From: Brevibacterium antiquum
Lineage (GTDB): Bacteria > Actinomycetota > Actinomycetes > Actinomycetales > Brevibacteriaceae
Assembly (NCBI RefSeq): GCF_016107655.1
Contig: NZ_JABASX010000001.1
Span: 1-64,000 of the forward strand
DNA: 64,000 bases
Direction: 5' to 3'
Position numbers and translations under genes: made by a program. This document shows, in pieces, positions 18,346 to 26,621 of this stretch. The notes under the pieces are model-generated. The model had not been told where the DNA came from. It searched no databases and was given only the letters and a program-made list of their open reading frames with translations. The stretch's first letter is position 1; the number at the start of each line of letters is the position of its first letter.

Positions 18346-19620
18346 ATGCACACTTCTCCTCACTCTCGGACCCATCGCCATCCAGTTCTGCTGGGACTGC
18401 TGGAGGCACTGCGAATCGACCTCATCGCCGTTCCCGCGGCCTTCGTCATCGCCACCGTCTTCTGGATCATCGGCCTCGGCTCGCAGCTGCCGTATTCGAT
18501 CATCTCGGAGTGGGCGTTCGCCCTGTGGGGCGTCGTCCACGGACTGAGCGTGTCGACGATGGGCTTCGACTTCTCTCTGGCACCGAGCCTGGTCACGTTG
18601 GGCGTGTGGTTCTTCTTCGCCGCAGGTGCCAAACGGTTGGTCGCGCGCTTCACAGAAGCAGATCCCGATGACGCCGATGGCCTGGACACATCCTGGTGGA
18701 GGCAGGTTCTCGTCGCGTTGGCGACCTACATCCTCGCCTATGCCGTACCTCTGAGCGTATTGGCCCTTGTGGTGGGGGAGGGGACGCTGGCACCATGGGG
18801 CTTCCTCCGACTTGCCCTCATGCTGCTGTCCGCCTCGGCTGCCGGCTTCCTGTGGGTCCGCGGCGTCGACGACATCCCACGATTGCAGGATCTCGACAGC
18901 GAGGTGTGGGATGCCGGGGCCCATCTGGTCAAGAGACTGCTCTGGGGAGCCGCGTTCCTCTCGGTCCTCGTCATCGCAGTCGGCATCGTGCTGAGGTGGG
19001 ACGAATTGGCCCAATCGCTGCAGGGTTACAGCTCCCCGCTGTCTGCTGGTGTGGGTCTGCTGGTCATTCAGATTCTCTTCGCCCCGGGAATCCTCTTCGC
19101 CTCATTGTCCTGGATCGCAGGCACAGGCGTGAGCGTGGGAGACGGGGTGCTGAGCTCGGTGTTCCATGCTGCGGCAGGACCAGTCCCGCACGTTCCGGTG
19201 CTCCAGCTGCTCGTCGGCGACTACCCAGAGTGGACGAACGCGGCACCGGTGCTGCTCGTGCTGCTCGGAACCCTCAGCGTCATCCTCGGGCGAGATCATG
19301 CCCGTCTGGTGATGCTGGCTTCATGGCCCGGGCTGGCCACCGCGGCAGTCAAGCTCTTCGTCGCGCTCCAGGTCCTTGCGATCTTCGCTCAAGGCGCCAT
19401 GGGCCCCGTGGGCCTTGCGACGTTCGGACCCTCGCCACTGACATCTGCGCTCGTCATCACCGCATGGGTGGTGCTGGGGATGGCCGGAGGGCTGCTCCTG
19501 ACCAGGCTCTCGGATATGCAGGCCGGAACCAGGGCCGCCGATGAGGAAGACGGAATCGACGACGAGCCCTTCGGCCACATCGCCGATGAACAAAGCCCCG
19601 ACTATTCAGACGAAGACTGA
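18346..19620 (+). CDS. DUF6350 polytopic membrane protein
   Basis: 424 aa with around ten hydrophobic segments, starting with a basic N-terminus (HSRTHRHPVLLGLLEALRIDL). DUF6350 proteins are actinobacterial, of unknown function, and usually lie just upstream of purN as here. Related mycobacterial membrane proteins have been linked to cell division under stress, but that transfer is weak. The C-terminus is acidic and cytoplasmic. Starts at 18337 and 18346 are both possible. I choose 18346 because a GAAAAT hexamer lies 7 nt upstream, and neither start has a good ribosome site. Confidence 0.8.
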   Translation: MHTSPHSRTHRHPVLLGLLEALRIDLIAVPAAFVIATVFWIIGLGSQLPYSIISEWAFALWGVVHGLSVSTMGFDFSLAPSLVTLGVWFFFAAGAKRLVARFTEADPDDADGLDTSWWRQVLVALATYILAYAVPLSVLALVVGEGTLAPWGFLRLALMLLSASAAGFLWVRGVDDIPRLQDLDSEVWDAGAHLVKRLLWGAAFLSVLVIAVGIVLRWDELAQSLQGYSSPLSAGVGLLVIQILFAPGILFASLSWIAGTGVSVGDGVLSSVFHAAAGPVPHVPVLQLLVGDYPEWTNAAPVLLVLLGTLSVILGRDHARLVMLASWPGLATAAVKLFVALQVLAIFAQGAMGPVGLATFGPSPLTSALVITAWVVLGMAGGLLLTRLSDMQAGTRAADEEDGIDDEPFGHIADEQSPDYSDED

Positions 19621-19624
19621 GCAG

Positions 19625-19646
19625 GCTGACCGAGGATTCGGTCAGC
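19625..19646. terminator. Hairpin terminator between convergent genes
   Basis: A 9-bp perfect stem GCTGACCGA/TCGGTCAGC with a GGAT loop, just after the DUF6350 stop and before the end of the convergent membrane-protein gene. Confidence 0.6.
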
Positions 19647-19653
19647 GGAGGCC

Positions 19654-20100
19654 TCAGTTCGTTCCTGGCAGTTCCTGGCCGGTCAGCTGCTTGAACCAAT
19701 CACCGAGGCCGGTCTGATATTCCGTGGTGCAGGAGAGTTGGGCCTGCTGCGTGATGGCATCGCGCACGCACTCCTCATACTTCGACTGGACCGGCCAGAG
19801 GACAACGGACGACAGCGTCGAGAAGATGAGGTAGAGGCTGAGCAGGCCGCCCAGAATGCCCAGGGACATGTTGCGCTTCTGCTTCGTCCTGACCACGGCG
19901 ATGATGTAGCGGATCGACCACACGATGGCGGCAATGGCGAATGCGATCGACGCGACCTTGAACGGAAGCGGATACGTGAACGTCAGGACCGAGGCAAGGA
20001 TCAGCAGGATCAGGACCAGGCCGTGTCGAGCGGGTGCGGCCTGCTTCTCCTCTTCGGGAGTGGGCGCGCTTTTCTCTTCAGTATTGTTTGGTGACGTCAC
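19654..20100 (-). CDS. Small membrane protein, unknown function
   Basis: 148 aa. A charged N-terminus of about 25 residues is followed by three hydrophobic segments: LVLILLILASVLTF, VASIAFAIAAIVWSIRYIIAVV and LGILGGLLSLYLIFSTLSSVVLW. Then comes an extracytoplasmic tail of about 45 residues with two cysteines (EECVRD, LSCTTEY) that could form a disulfide. I do not recognise a family with confidence; the layout resembles DUF4190-type proteins. It starts at GTG 20100, with CAAACT 6 nt upstream as a possible leaderless -10. Divergent from purN. Confidence 0.7.
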   Translation of the reverse strand: MTSPNNTEEKSAPTPEEEKQAAPARHGLVLILLILASVLTFTYPLPFKVASIAFAIAAIVWSIRYIIAVVRTKQKRNMSLGILGGLLSLYLIFSTLSSVVLWPVQSKYEECVRDAITQQAQLSCTTEYQTGLGDWFKQLTGQELPGTN

Positions 20101-20195
20101 GACAATAGTTTGTCACAGTCCACTGACAAAAGCCTTGACGGAGGTCAGCGCCCGCGTTGTTTCGGCCCGCGACCGACAGCAGATGATTCAAACGT

Positions 20196-20201
20196 TAGAA
20201 T
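20196..20201 (+). promoter_or_regulatory. -10 box (TAGAAT) of purN
   Basis: TAGAAT is followed by 6 nt and the GTG at 20208. No Shine-Dalgarno sequence is present, so the purN transcript is probably leaderless. Confidence 0.5.
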
Positions 20202-20207
20202 GGGTCC

Positions 20208-20828
20208 GTGCGCATCGTTCTTCTGGCATCCGGCTCGGGTACCCTCACGCAGGCAGTCATCGACGCATTCGCCGAATCGGAGCGTGGAGTCGAGATCGTC
20301 GGGGTCGGTTCTGATTCGCGGACGGCGGGTGTACTCGACCGGGCGAAAGCCCACTCGATCCCCACTTTCGTCGTGCGCCCCAAGGACTGCGCGAGTCGCG
20401 AGGACTGGAACCTCCACCTGCGTGATGCCGTCGCAGACCTATCGCCCGATTGGGTGATCTCCGCAGGATTCATGCGGATCCTCGGCCCGGATTTCATCGC
20501 GGCCTTTCACAACCGGATCATCAACACACACCCGGCTCTGCTGCCGGCGTTCCCCGGCGCCCACGGAGTCCGTGATGCGCTGGCCCACGGTGTGCGCATC
20601 ACCGGAGGCACCATCCACCTCGTCGACTCCGGGGTCGATACGGGCCCGATCATCACCCAGTTCGCGGTTCCCGTCAGCGACGCGGACACGGAAGACACGG
20701 TGCACGAACGCATCAAAACCCAGGAAAGAGCCGAGCTCGTCCGCCTCCTGACCCACCTCGCCCATAGCGACCTCATCATCGATGGACGGCATGTCAGCGG
20801 ATATGCCACCTCGGCGTCCCCAGCCTGA
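20208..20828 (+). CDS. purN: Phosphoribosylglycinamide formyltransferase
   Basis: 206 aa. It adds the formyl group from 10-formyl-THF to GAR, the third step of purine synthesis. Seen: N-terminal [11 protein letters not shown](L), the [14 protein letters not shown] strand, and the active-site segment [16 protein letters not shown] with catalytic Asn and His. [18 protein letters not shown] follows, with the catalytic Asp. The GTG start follows a TAGAAT box by 6 nt. purH begins 49 nt after its stop, and the two form the usual purNH pair. Confidence 0.97.
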   Translation: MRIVLLASGSGTLTQAVIDAFAESERGVEIVGVGSDSRTAGVLDRAKAHSIPTFVVRPKDCASREDWNLHLRDAVADLSPDWVISAGFMRILGPDFIAAFHNRIINTHPALLPAFPGAHGVRDALAHGVRITGGTIHLVDSGVDTGPIITQFAVPVSDADTEDTVHERIKTQERAELVRLLTHLAHSDLIIDGRHVSGYATSASPA

Positions 20829-20877
20829 CCCACACACCAACCGCACGAAACGGCAATCGAGCCTTCAAGGAGGACTT

Positions 20878-22461
20878 GTGACAGGAACCCGCGCGATCAA
20901 GAGAGCGCTCGTCAGCGTCTACGACAAATCGGGATTGGAGGACCTGGCCCGCGGACTGCAAGCCGCCGGTGTGCAGATCGTGTCCACCGGTTCGACAGCA
21001 GCGAAGATCGCCGAGGCGGGCGCTGCGGTCACGAAGGTCGAAGAGCTGACAGGATTCCCCGAATGCCTGGAAGGCCGGGTGAAGACACTGCACCCGCGAG
21101 TCCACGCCGGCATCCTCGCCGATTCGCGCAAGCCGGATCACATGAGCCAGCTCGACGAGCTCGAGATCGAGCCCTTCGACCTCGTCATCGTCAACCTCTA
21201 CCCCTTCGCCGAAACCGTGGCCAGCGGAGCCGGCTTCGACGACTGTGTCGAGCAGATCGACATCGGTGGACCCTCCATGGTGCGGGCAGCGGCGAAGAAC
21301 CACCCGAGTGTCTCCGTCATCACCGATCCCAGCGACTACCCTGCTGTCATCGAAGCGGCACAGGGACAGGGCTTCGATCTCGACGCCAGGCGAGGCTTCG
21401 CCGCCCGAGCCTTCGCCCACACTGCTGCCTATGACACGGCTGTTGCTTCCTGGTTCGCCACCGAACTCACTTCCGGTGCGCAGGCGGCAGAAGCCGAGGA
21501 TGCAGCCTCGGCCGCGGGCAAGCCCGCTTTCGCCGGTGTGACCGGGGAGAAGCTGAGAGACCTGCGCTACGGCGAGAACCCTCATCAGGCAGCGGCAGTG
21601 TATTCCGATGGAACCCGTGGAATCGCCGGTGCGAAGCTGCTGGGCGGCAAGGCGATGTCCTACAACAACTACACGGACACCGATGCTGCGATCCGCGCGG
21701 CCTTCGACTTCGACCGTCCGGCAGTGGCGATCATCAAACACGCCAACCCCTGCGGAATCGCCGTTGCTGATACTGCGGCCGCCGCACACAAGGCAGCCCA
21801 CGAATGCGACTCTCTGTCCGCCTACGGCGGTGTCATCGCGACCAACCGCGAGGTCGACGCCGAGCTGGCTGCCTCGATCAAGCCGATCTTCACCGAGTGT
21901 CTGGCCGCACCTTCCTTCTCTGCCGAAGCACTGGAGCTGCTGTCGAGCAAGAAGAACCTTCGCCTGCTCGAACTCGGCGACGTCGACTTCGCACCAGCGG
22001 AGATCAAACCGATCACCGGCGGGTTCCTCGTCCAGGACCGGGATGCGTTCCAGGCCGATGGTGATGCCCCGGAGAATTGGAGCCTGGCCGCGGGCGCAGC
22101 AGCGACCGCCGGGGTTCTGGCCGATCTGGAATTCGCCTGGAAGGCCTGCCGTGCAGTGAAGTCCAACGCCATTCTCGTGGCCAAGGACGGCGCGTCCGTA
22201 GGCGTAGGCATGGGCCAGGTCAATCGAGTCGACTCGGCGAAGCTGGCTGTCGAACGTGCAGGGGAGGAGAGGGCCACCGGCGCCGTGGCCGCCTCTGATG
22301 CCTTCTTCCCCTTCGCCGACGGACTGCAGATCCTCATTGATGCCGGTATCAGCGCGATTGTGCAGCCGGGTGGCTCGATCCGCGATGATGAGGTCGTCGA
22401 AGCGGCCGAGAAGGCGGGGATCACCATGTACCTGACCGGGAGTCGCCATTTCTTCCACTGA
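20878..22461 (+). CDS. purH: Bifunctional AICAR transformylase/IMP cyclohydrolase
   Basis: 527 aa. It catalyses the last two steps to IMP. The cyclohydrolase domain (about 1-200) starts [19 protein letters not shown] and contains [22 protein letters not shown] and DIGGPSM. The transformylase domain has [11 protein letters not shown], the catalytic [10 protein letters not shown] (Lys-His), and ends [17 protein letters not shown] and [11 protein letters not shown]. The GTG at 20878 has an ideal AAGGAGG site 4 nt upstream; a longer in-frame reading from 20782 has no such signal. The stop overlaps the likely start of the DUF3017 gene. Confidence 0.97.
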   Translation: MTGTRAIKRALVSVYDKSGLEDLARGLQAAGVQIVSTGSTAAKIAEAGAAVTKVEELTGFPECLEGRVKTLHPRVHAGILADSRKPDHMSQLDELEIEPFDLVIVNLYPFAETVASGAGFDDCVEQIDIGGPSMVRAAAKNHPSVSVITDPSDYPAVIEAAQGQGFDLDARRGFAARAFAHTAAYDTAVASWFATELTSGAQAAEAEDAASAAGKPAFAGVTGEKLRDLRYGENPHQAAAVYSDGTRGIAGAKLLGGKAMSYNNYTDTDAAIRAAFDFDRPAVAIIKHANPCGIAVADTAAAAHKAAHECDSLSAYGGVIATNREVDAELAASIKPIFTECLAAPSFSAEALELLSSKKNLRLLELGDVDFAPAEIKPITGGFLVQDRDAFQADGDAPENWSLAAGAAATAGVLADLEFAWKACRAVKSNAILVAKDGASVGVGMGQVNRVDSAKLAVERAGEERATGAVAASDAFFPFADGLQILIDAGISAIVQPGGSIRDDEVVEAAEKAGITMYLTGSRHFFH

Positions 22462-22807
22462 GAAGACGAGGGCCCATCCACCACGCCATGCCAGGCGCGG
22501 GCGAGGCCCGATCGCCAAGCGCTGGATCTACTGGAAACGGCGCTACTCGAACCCCGTACTCCGCGACTGGGCTCTCCTGGGCTGTCTGTTGGGCATCTTG
22601 ACTGCGGCCGCATGCACCATCATCGACTTCCGTCTCGGCGCGATCGTCATGGCTGTCGTGCCGGCGGGGCTCGCGACGATGCGTGCGATGCCCCCGCCCT
22701 GGGACGAGGTCTGGACCAACCGATCGAAGAGCGTCGACATCGGAACGGGCCTGTTCTTCGCCCTGGTTCTCGTGGCGTTGGCGTTCGTTGTTCCGGAGTC
22801 ACGCTGA
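22448..22807 (+). CDS. DUF3017 family membrane protein, possible ATT start
   Basis: About 119 aa if read from ATT at 22448. A basic N-terminus ([18 protein letters not shown]) is followed by three hydrophobic segments and the loop [16 protein letters not shown], matching the small DUF3017 membrane family. That family lies directly after purH in many actinobacteria. No ATG or GTG exists in frame between the upstream stop at 22433 and the first membrane helix. A TTG at 22589 would cut off the conserved basic region. ATT 22448 has GGGAG 5 nt upstream and overlaps the purH end, giving [11 protein letters not shown] as N-terminus. Confidence 0.65.
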   Translation: MSSTEKTRAHPPRHARRGRGPIAKRWIYWKRRYSNPVLRDWALLGCLLGILTAAACTIIDFRLGAIVMAVVPAGLATMRAMPPPWDEVWTNRSKSVDIGTGLFFALVLVALAFVVPESR

Positions 22808-22862
22808 AGCTACTGGCAGTCGAAATACGGTCACTTTGTGCATTCCCTGAGAAACGCGAAGG

Positions 22863-22877
22863 TTCGGTTACACCGAA
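22863..22877. promoter_or_regulatory. Palindromic operator candidate TTCGGT-TAC-ACCGAA
   Basis: Perfect 6-bp arms with a 3-nt spacer, just upstream of TAATAA (22881-22886), a possible -10 for the small stress-type protein gene. It may be an operator or part of an alternative-sigma promoter. Confidence 0.35.
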
Positions 22878-22908
22878 GCATAATAAGTGGCAGGGTGAGT
22901 GGTGTAAG

Positions 22909-22926
22909 AAGGTTCGAAAGAACCTT
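22909..22926 (+). promoter_or_regulatory. GAAA-tetraloop hairpin in the leader of the 60-aa protein gene
   Basis: AAGGTTC-GAAA-GAACCTT, a perfect 7-bp stem with a stable GNRA loop followed by TT. It is 20 nt before the ATG at 22947 and could be an attenuator or mRNA-protecting element. Confidence 0.45.
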
Positions 22927-22946
22927 TTCCATTGAAGGGAGACAGT

Positions 22947-23129
22947 ATGGGACTCGACGATCTGACAAACAAAGCCAAGGACGCCGTGAATAGCGACAAG
23001 GGTGAAGAGTTCAGCGATCAGGGTCTTGATAAGGCTACTGACTTCGCCAATGACAAGACCGGCGGCAAGTTCGAAGACCAGATTAACCAGGGTCGCGACG
23101 GAGTCGACGGAAAACTTGGCAACGACTGA
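22947..23129 (+). CDS. Small MT0933/CsbD-like protein
   Basis: 60 aa, highly charged and helical, with the pattern DDLTNKAKDAVNS, DKATDFANDKTGGKFEDQINQGRDGVDGKL. This matches the MT0933 antitoxin-like family, named after mycobacterial Rv0909. No toxin gene is adjacent, so an antitoxin role is unsupported. Similarity in style to CsbD suggests a general stress role. ATG 22947 has a GAAGGGAG site 5 nt upstream. The leader carries a palindrome and a GAAA-loop hairpin. A strong terminator follows, so it is monocistronic. Confidence 0.75.
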   Translation: MGLDDLTNKAKDAVNSDKGEEFSDQGLDKATDFANDKTGGKFEDQINQGRDGVDGKLGND

Positions 23130-23160
23130 CTTTTAGCTCCATCGCCGCGTCTGGCATGGA

Positions 23161-23198
23161 GAAGCGCCGAGGTGAATGTATTTTCACCTCGGCGCTTC
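23161..23198. terminator. Strong hairpin terminator
   Basis: A perfect 16-bp stem, GAAGCGCCGAGGTGAA with its complement, a 6-nt loop, and an AT-rich tail (ATTTAT). It ends the 60-aa protein gene. Confidence 0.85.
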
Positions 23199-23232
23199 AT
23201 TTATGTCTGCGGGCCGGCGAACCGTATGGTTG

Positions 23233-23280
23233 GCAGCCCGGCAGCCCGGCAGCCCGGCAGCCCGGCAGCCCGGCAGTCGG
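23233..23280. repeat. 8-bp tandem repeat GCAGCCCG
   Basis: Five perfect copies (23233-23272) followed by one degenerate copy, between the terminator and the end of pcrA. It is intergenic and likely to vary by slippage. Confidence 0.85.
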
Positions 23281-23320
23281 ACGAAAGTGCGCGAGTGGGT
23301 CTCTCCCTGTCGCGGTAACC

Positions 23321-25900
23321 TCAGCCGAGCTTTTCGATGGGGGCATAGCGCAGCAGGAGGCGCTTCGTTCCCAGAGAGCCGAAATCGACGACCGCGACAG
23401 TCTTGTCTCCGACGCCGTTGACCTCTGTCACGGTGCCGAGGCCGAAGGACTCGTGTGAGACCTTCTCGCCCACCGACACGGTGATGACCTCTCGGTTGGG
23501 CCGGATCCGATTCGGGAAACCAGCCACAGGAGACGAGGAGCTCGCGGACCCTGAGCGTGAGCGAGACGAACCGCCCGATCCTCGAGAAGAACCGAATCCG
23601 CCGCCGCTCGAGCCGCTGTAGCCATGGCCGCCTCCGCTGTAGCCGCCGGACGAGAAGCCGCCGCCGAGGCTGGATGAGAAGCTGCCGGTGTTCTCCCATT
23701 CGATGAGGTTCTCGGGAATCTCGGCGAGGAACCGGCTCGGCGGGTTGTACTGCGGCTGCCCCCACATGCTGCGCGTCTCCGCGCGAGTGACGATCAGACG
23801 CTGCCGGGCTCGGGTCAGACCCACATAGGCAAGACGACGTTCTTCTGAGAGCTCATTGGGATTCTCGAAGGAACGGGCATGCGGGAAGCCACCGTCCTCC
23901 AGGCCGGTGAGGAAGACGACCGGGAACTCCAGGCCCTTCGCTGTGTGCAGGGTCATGAGCGTGACCTGTCCCAGTTCGGCATCGGGGATCTGATCCGTGT
24001 CGGAGGCCAGTGCTACTTGCTCGAGGAAAGCCTCGATCGACGAATTGCCGGCCGCAGCACTCGCTGGACTCTGCACATCCGCATCGTCCTCGGTGCTCCC
24101 ACCGTCACCTTGGGCTTCGCCCTCGGCGTCCTTGCTCACAGCCGATTCGGACTCAGCATCACCGGAGGCAGCCTCAGACGCGCCTTCGGAAGCAGCCGCG
24201 GTTCCTGTCTCTGCCTCAGCGTCGGCTACATCAGCGTCATCACCCGTTGCAGCGAGGGCCTGCGTGGCGACGAAGTCTTCGGCCACGGCCACGAGCTCAG
24301 CGAGGTTGTCGACACGCGACTCGTCCTGCGGGTCCGTGCTCTTCTGCAGTGACTCGAGGTAACCGCTCTGCTCGAGAATCGCCTCGATGACGCGCGACAG
24401 CGGGGCAGCCTCGGCGGTGGCTGCCAGATCTCGCATGAGGTCGTAGAACTTCGACACGGAGGTCTTCGCCCGGGCAGACAGATGGACGATCTCATCAAGA
24501 CGCCCCAGCGCCGTGTAGAAGCTGATGCCCTCCCGATCGGCGAAGTCCGCAACGATGCCCTCGGTACGGTCACCGATGGAGCGTTTGGGGACGTTGAGGA
24601 TGCGGCGCAGGTTCACATCATCATCTGGATTGGCGACCACGCGCAGATACGCGAGGGCATCCTTGATCTCCTTGCGCTCGTAGAATCGTGTGCCGCCGAC
24701 GACCTTGTACGGGATGCCCGAGCGCACCAGAGCATCCTCAATGGCGCGGGACTGAGCATTGGTGCGGTAGAAGACGGCGAAGTCACCATAGGTGTACTTC
24801 TCGTCGTCGATGAGCTCATCGACCCGGTCGACGATGAAACGGGCCTCCGACTGTTCGTTCTCCGCTACCCAGCCGACGATGGATTCGCCCGTGCCTTCCG
24901 AGGTCCACAGCTTCTTGTCCTTGCGGTCCTGATTGTTCGAAATCACAGCGTTCGCAGCATCGAGGATGTTCTGCGTCGAGCGATAGTTCTGCTCCAGCAG
25001 AATCGTCTCCGCATCGGGGAAGTCCTTCTCGAACTCCACGATGTTGCGCACGGTCGCCCCACGGAAGGCGTAGATCGACTGGTCTGCGTCACCGACGACG
25101 GTCAGCTCGGCGCCGGTGGCGCCACCGGCGCCGTCGCCGGCCAGGGACTTGATGAGAGCGTATTGAGCCGGGTTCGTGTCCTGGTACTCGTCGACGAGGA
25201 TGTGCCGGAACCGTCTGCGGTAGAAATCGGCCACTTCGGGGAAGGCACCGAAGAGATGAACGGTCTCGGCAATGAGGTCATCGAAGTCGAAGGCATTGGC
25301 CAGACGCAGACGAGAGGTGTAGCGCCTGAACACATCGGCGAGGACCTCATCGGCGGGGTTGTTCGGCCGGGGAGTGAAGTCATCCGGCGTCTGCAGGTCG
25401 TTCTTGAGATTGGAGATCCGGTGCAGCATCGACCGAGGCGTGTACTTCTTCGTGTCGATGCCGAGTTCTTTGAGGATCTGGGACACGAGCCGCTGAGCAT
25501 CCTGGGCATCGTAGATCGTGAAGTTGGTCTTCATGCCCAGCACCTTGGCCTCACGGCGGAGGATGCGCACACATGAGGAGTGGAAGGTCGAGACCCACAT
25601 CGCTCGCGAAGCCGGTCCGACGATGGAGCGCACGCGCTCAGCCATCTCCTTGGCCGCCTTGTTGGTGAACGTGATCGCCAGGACCTCGCCGGGGTGTGCC
25701 CGACCGGTGGCCAGAGCATAGGCGATGCGCCTGGTCAGTACGGTCGTCTTACCCGAACCGGCCCCCGCCACAATGAGGAGCGGTGAACCCGTATGGGCAA
25801 CGGCCTCGCGCTGTCGCGGGTTGAGTCCGGTGAGGAGTTCGGCCGAACGTGAGTCGGCTCCCGGAGTGGCTTCTTCGATGTTCTCAGCTGCAGCAGTCAT
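23321..25900 (-). CDS. pcrA: ATP-dependent DNA helicase PcrA/UvrD
   Basis: About 859 aa, an SF1A 3'-to-5' helicase for repair and plasmid or replication-fork processing. Seen: NPRQREAVAH (Q motif), Walker A AGAGSGKTTVLTRR (45-58), ITFTNKAA (Ia), VDEYQDTN (II), VVGDADQSIYAFRGA (III), LEQNYRS (IV), VTLMTLHTAKGLEFPVVF (V) and YVGLTRARQRL (VI). Two oddities are an acidic low-complexity insert at about 550-640 and a Gly/Ser-rich linker before the terminal Tudor-like module (SHESFGLGTV). An ATG 90 nt upstream extends the ORF, but the conserved part begins here. Confidence 0.95.
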   Translation of the reverse strand: MTAAAENIEEATPGADSRSAELLTGLNPRQREAVAHTGSPLLIVAGAGSGKTTVLTRRIAYALATGRAHPGEVLAITFTNKAAKEMAERVRSIVGPASRAMWVSTFHSSCVRILRREAKVLGMKTNFTIYDAQDAQRLVSQILKELGIDTKKYTPRSMLHRISNLKNDLQTPDDFTPRPNNPADEVLADVFRRYTSRLRLANAFDFDDLIAETVHLFGAFPEVADFYRRRFRHILVDEYQDTNPAQYALIKSLAGDGAGGATGAELTVVGDADQSIYAFRGATVRNIVEFEKDFPDAETILLEQNYRSTQNILDAANAVISNNQDRKDKKLWTSEGTGESIVGWVAENEQSEARFIVDRVDELIDDEKYTYGDFAVFYRTNAQSRAIEDALVRSGIPYKVVGGTRFYERKEIKDALAYLRVVANPDDDVNLRRILNVPKRSIGDRTEGIVADFADREGISFYTALGRLDEIVHLSARAKTSVSKFYDLMRDLAATAEAAPLSRVIEAILEQSGYLESLQKSTDPQDESRVDNLAELVAVAEDFVATQALAATGDDADVADAEAETGTAAASEGASEAASGDAESESAVSKDAEGEAQGDGGSTEDDADVQSPASAAAGNSSIEAFLEQVALASDTDQIPDAELGQVTLMTLHTAKGLEFPVVFLTGLEDGGFPHARSFENPNELSEERRLAYVGLTRARQRLIVTRAETRSMWGQPQYNPPSRFLAEIPENLIEWENTGSFSSSLGGGFSSGGYSGGGHGYSGSSGGGFGSSRGSGGSSRSRSGSASSSSPVAGFPNRIRPNREVITVSVGEKVSHESFGLGTVTEVNGVGDKTVAVVDFGSLGTKRLLLRYAPIEKLG

Positions 25901-26033
25901 GTCCGGATCAACGATACCGTCAGCGACTGACGCAGAGAAAAGGGCAGTCAGATAAGCAGAGAAAAGCTCCGCCAGCGGCCCGGACCACATGCACGGGTCG
26001 CCGGCGGAGCCGGAATCGTCTGGGACGAGAGCC

Positions 26034-26453
26034 TCAGTGGACGAAGACGGCCACCAGCACGTTGATGATCGCTCCGGCGAAGACCAGGTGAGCCATCGAC
26101 GCCGAGGGATTCTTCACCGCGCTCACCACGGCTGTGTCGGCGTCGCCTCCGGCCGGGGCAGCACCCGCAGCCGGTGCGGAGGCGAAGGCCTTCTGCTTCT
26201 TATTGCCGATGAATGCGAAGACGGTGACGAGAATCGCAATGAGGAGCTTGATGCCGAGCTTCATGTGGTTGACGTCGCCATCGCCCATCTCTGCCAGACC
26301 CATCAGCAGAAGCCCGGTGATCAGCTGAAGATAGGCGCCGTGCAGCATGCCGGGAGCAACTTTGGGAGAGCGGATGAGGGTGAAATATCCGCCCACGATG
26401 ATCGCCATTCCGATCAGATGCAGGGCCACGAGAATCTCGCGAAGAATTTCCAT
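26034..26453 (-). CDS. Small integral membrane protein, unknown function
   Basis: 139 aa with four hydrophobic segments: EILVALHLIGMAIIVGGYFTLI, YLQLITGLLLMGL, LGIKLLIAILVTVFAFIG and the terminal LVFAGAIINVLVAVFV. An Ala/Gly/Pro loop lies before the last helix. The family is seen in actinobacteria near pcrA, but I cannot name it. The ATG at 26453 lies 7 nt after a TACGAT box; an ATG at 26462 overlaps that box and is unlikely. Divergent from tRNA-Gln and glmU. Confidence 0.75.
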   Translation of the reverse strand: MEILREILVALHLIGMAIIVGGYFTLIRSPKVAPGMLHGAYLQLITGLLLMGLAEMGDGDVNHMKLGIKLLIAILVTVFAFIGNKKQKAFASAPAAGAAPAGGDADTAVVSAVKNPSASMAHLVFAGAIINVLVAVFVH

Positions 26454-26460
26454 ACGGTTC

Positions 26461-26466
26461 ATCGTA
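26461..26466 (-). promoter_or_regulatory. -10 box (TACGAT) of the 139-aa membrane protein gene
   Basis: TACGAT on the minus strand with a 7-nt gap to ATG 26453 and no ribosome site, consistent with a leaderless mRNA. Confidence 0.45.
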
Positions 26467-26516
26467 GTGGCATGATGGTGTCTCGTGAGCGCGGGCCCTC
26501 AACTGGTGCACGCTGT

Positions 26517-26588
26517 TCCGCCCTGGTGTAATGGCAGCACGCCGGCCTTTGGAGCCGTGTGGTATAGGTTCGAATCCTATGGGCGGAG
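26517..26588 (+). tRNA. tRNA-Gln (anticodon UUG)
   Basis: 72 nt. Acceptor strands TCCGCCC and GGGCGGA pair fully, with discriminator G. The D-arm holds GGTGTAATGGCAGCAC. The anticodon loop CTTTGGA sits on a four-pair stem with a C-U mismatch at 27-43. The T-arm is ATAGG-TTCGAAT-CCTAT. CCA is not encoded. It lies 33 nt upstream of glmU and may be co-transcribed with it. Confidence 0.95.
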
Positions 26589-26621
26589 CTGGCCCAATCC
26601 GACTTGCGAAGGATTCAACAC

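Noticed and set aside
20794-22518. 574-aa minus-strand frame opposite purH
   Set aside because: Same reason: an antisense shadow of an unmistakable purH gene.
22589-22807. DUF3017 gene starting at TTG 22589
   Set aside because: This would delete the conserved basic N-terminal region and start inside the first membrane helix; the upstream ATT has a good ribosome site.
22947-23129. Antitoxin of a toxin-antitoxin pair
   Set aside because: The family name suggests it, but no toxin-sized gene adjoins it and a terminator follows directly.
23233-23280. CRISPR array
   Set aside because: The repeats are 8 bp, head to tail and without spacers, and no cas genes are present.
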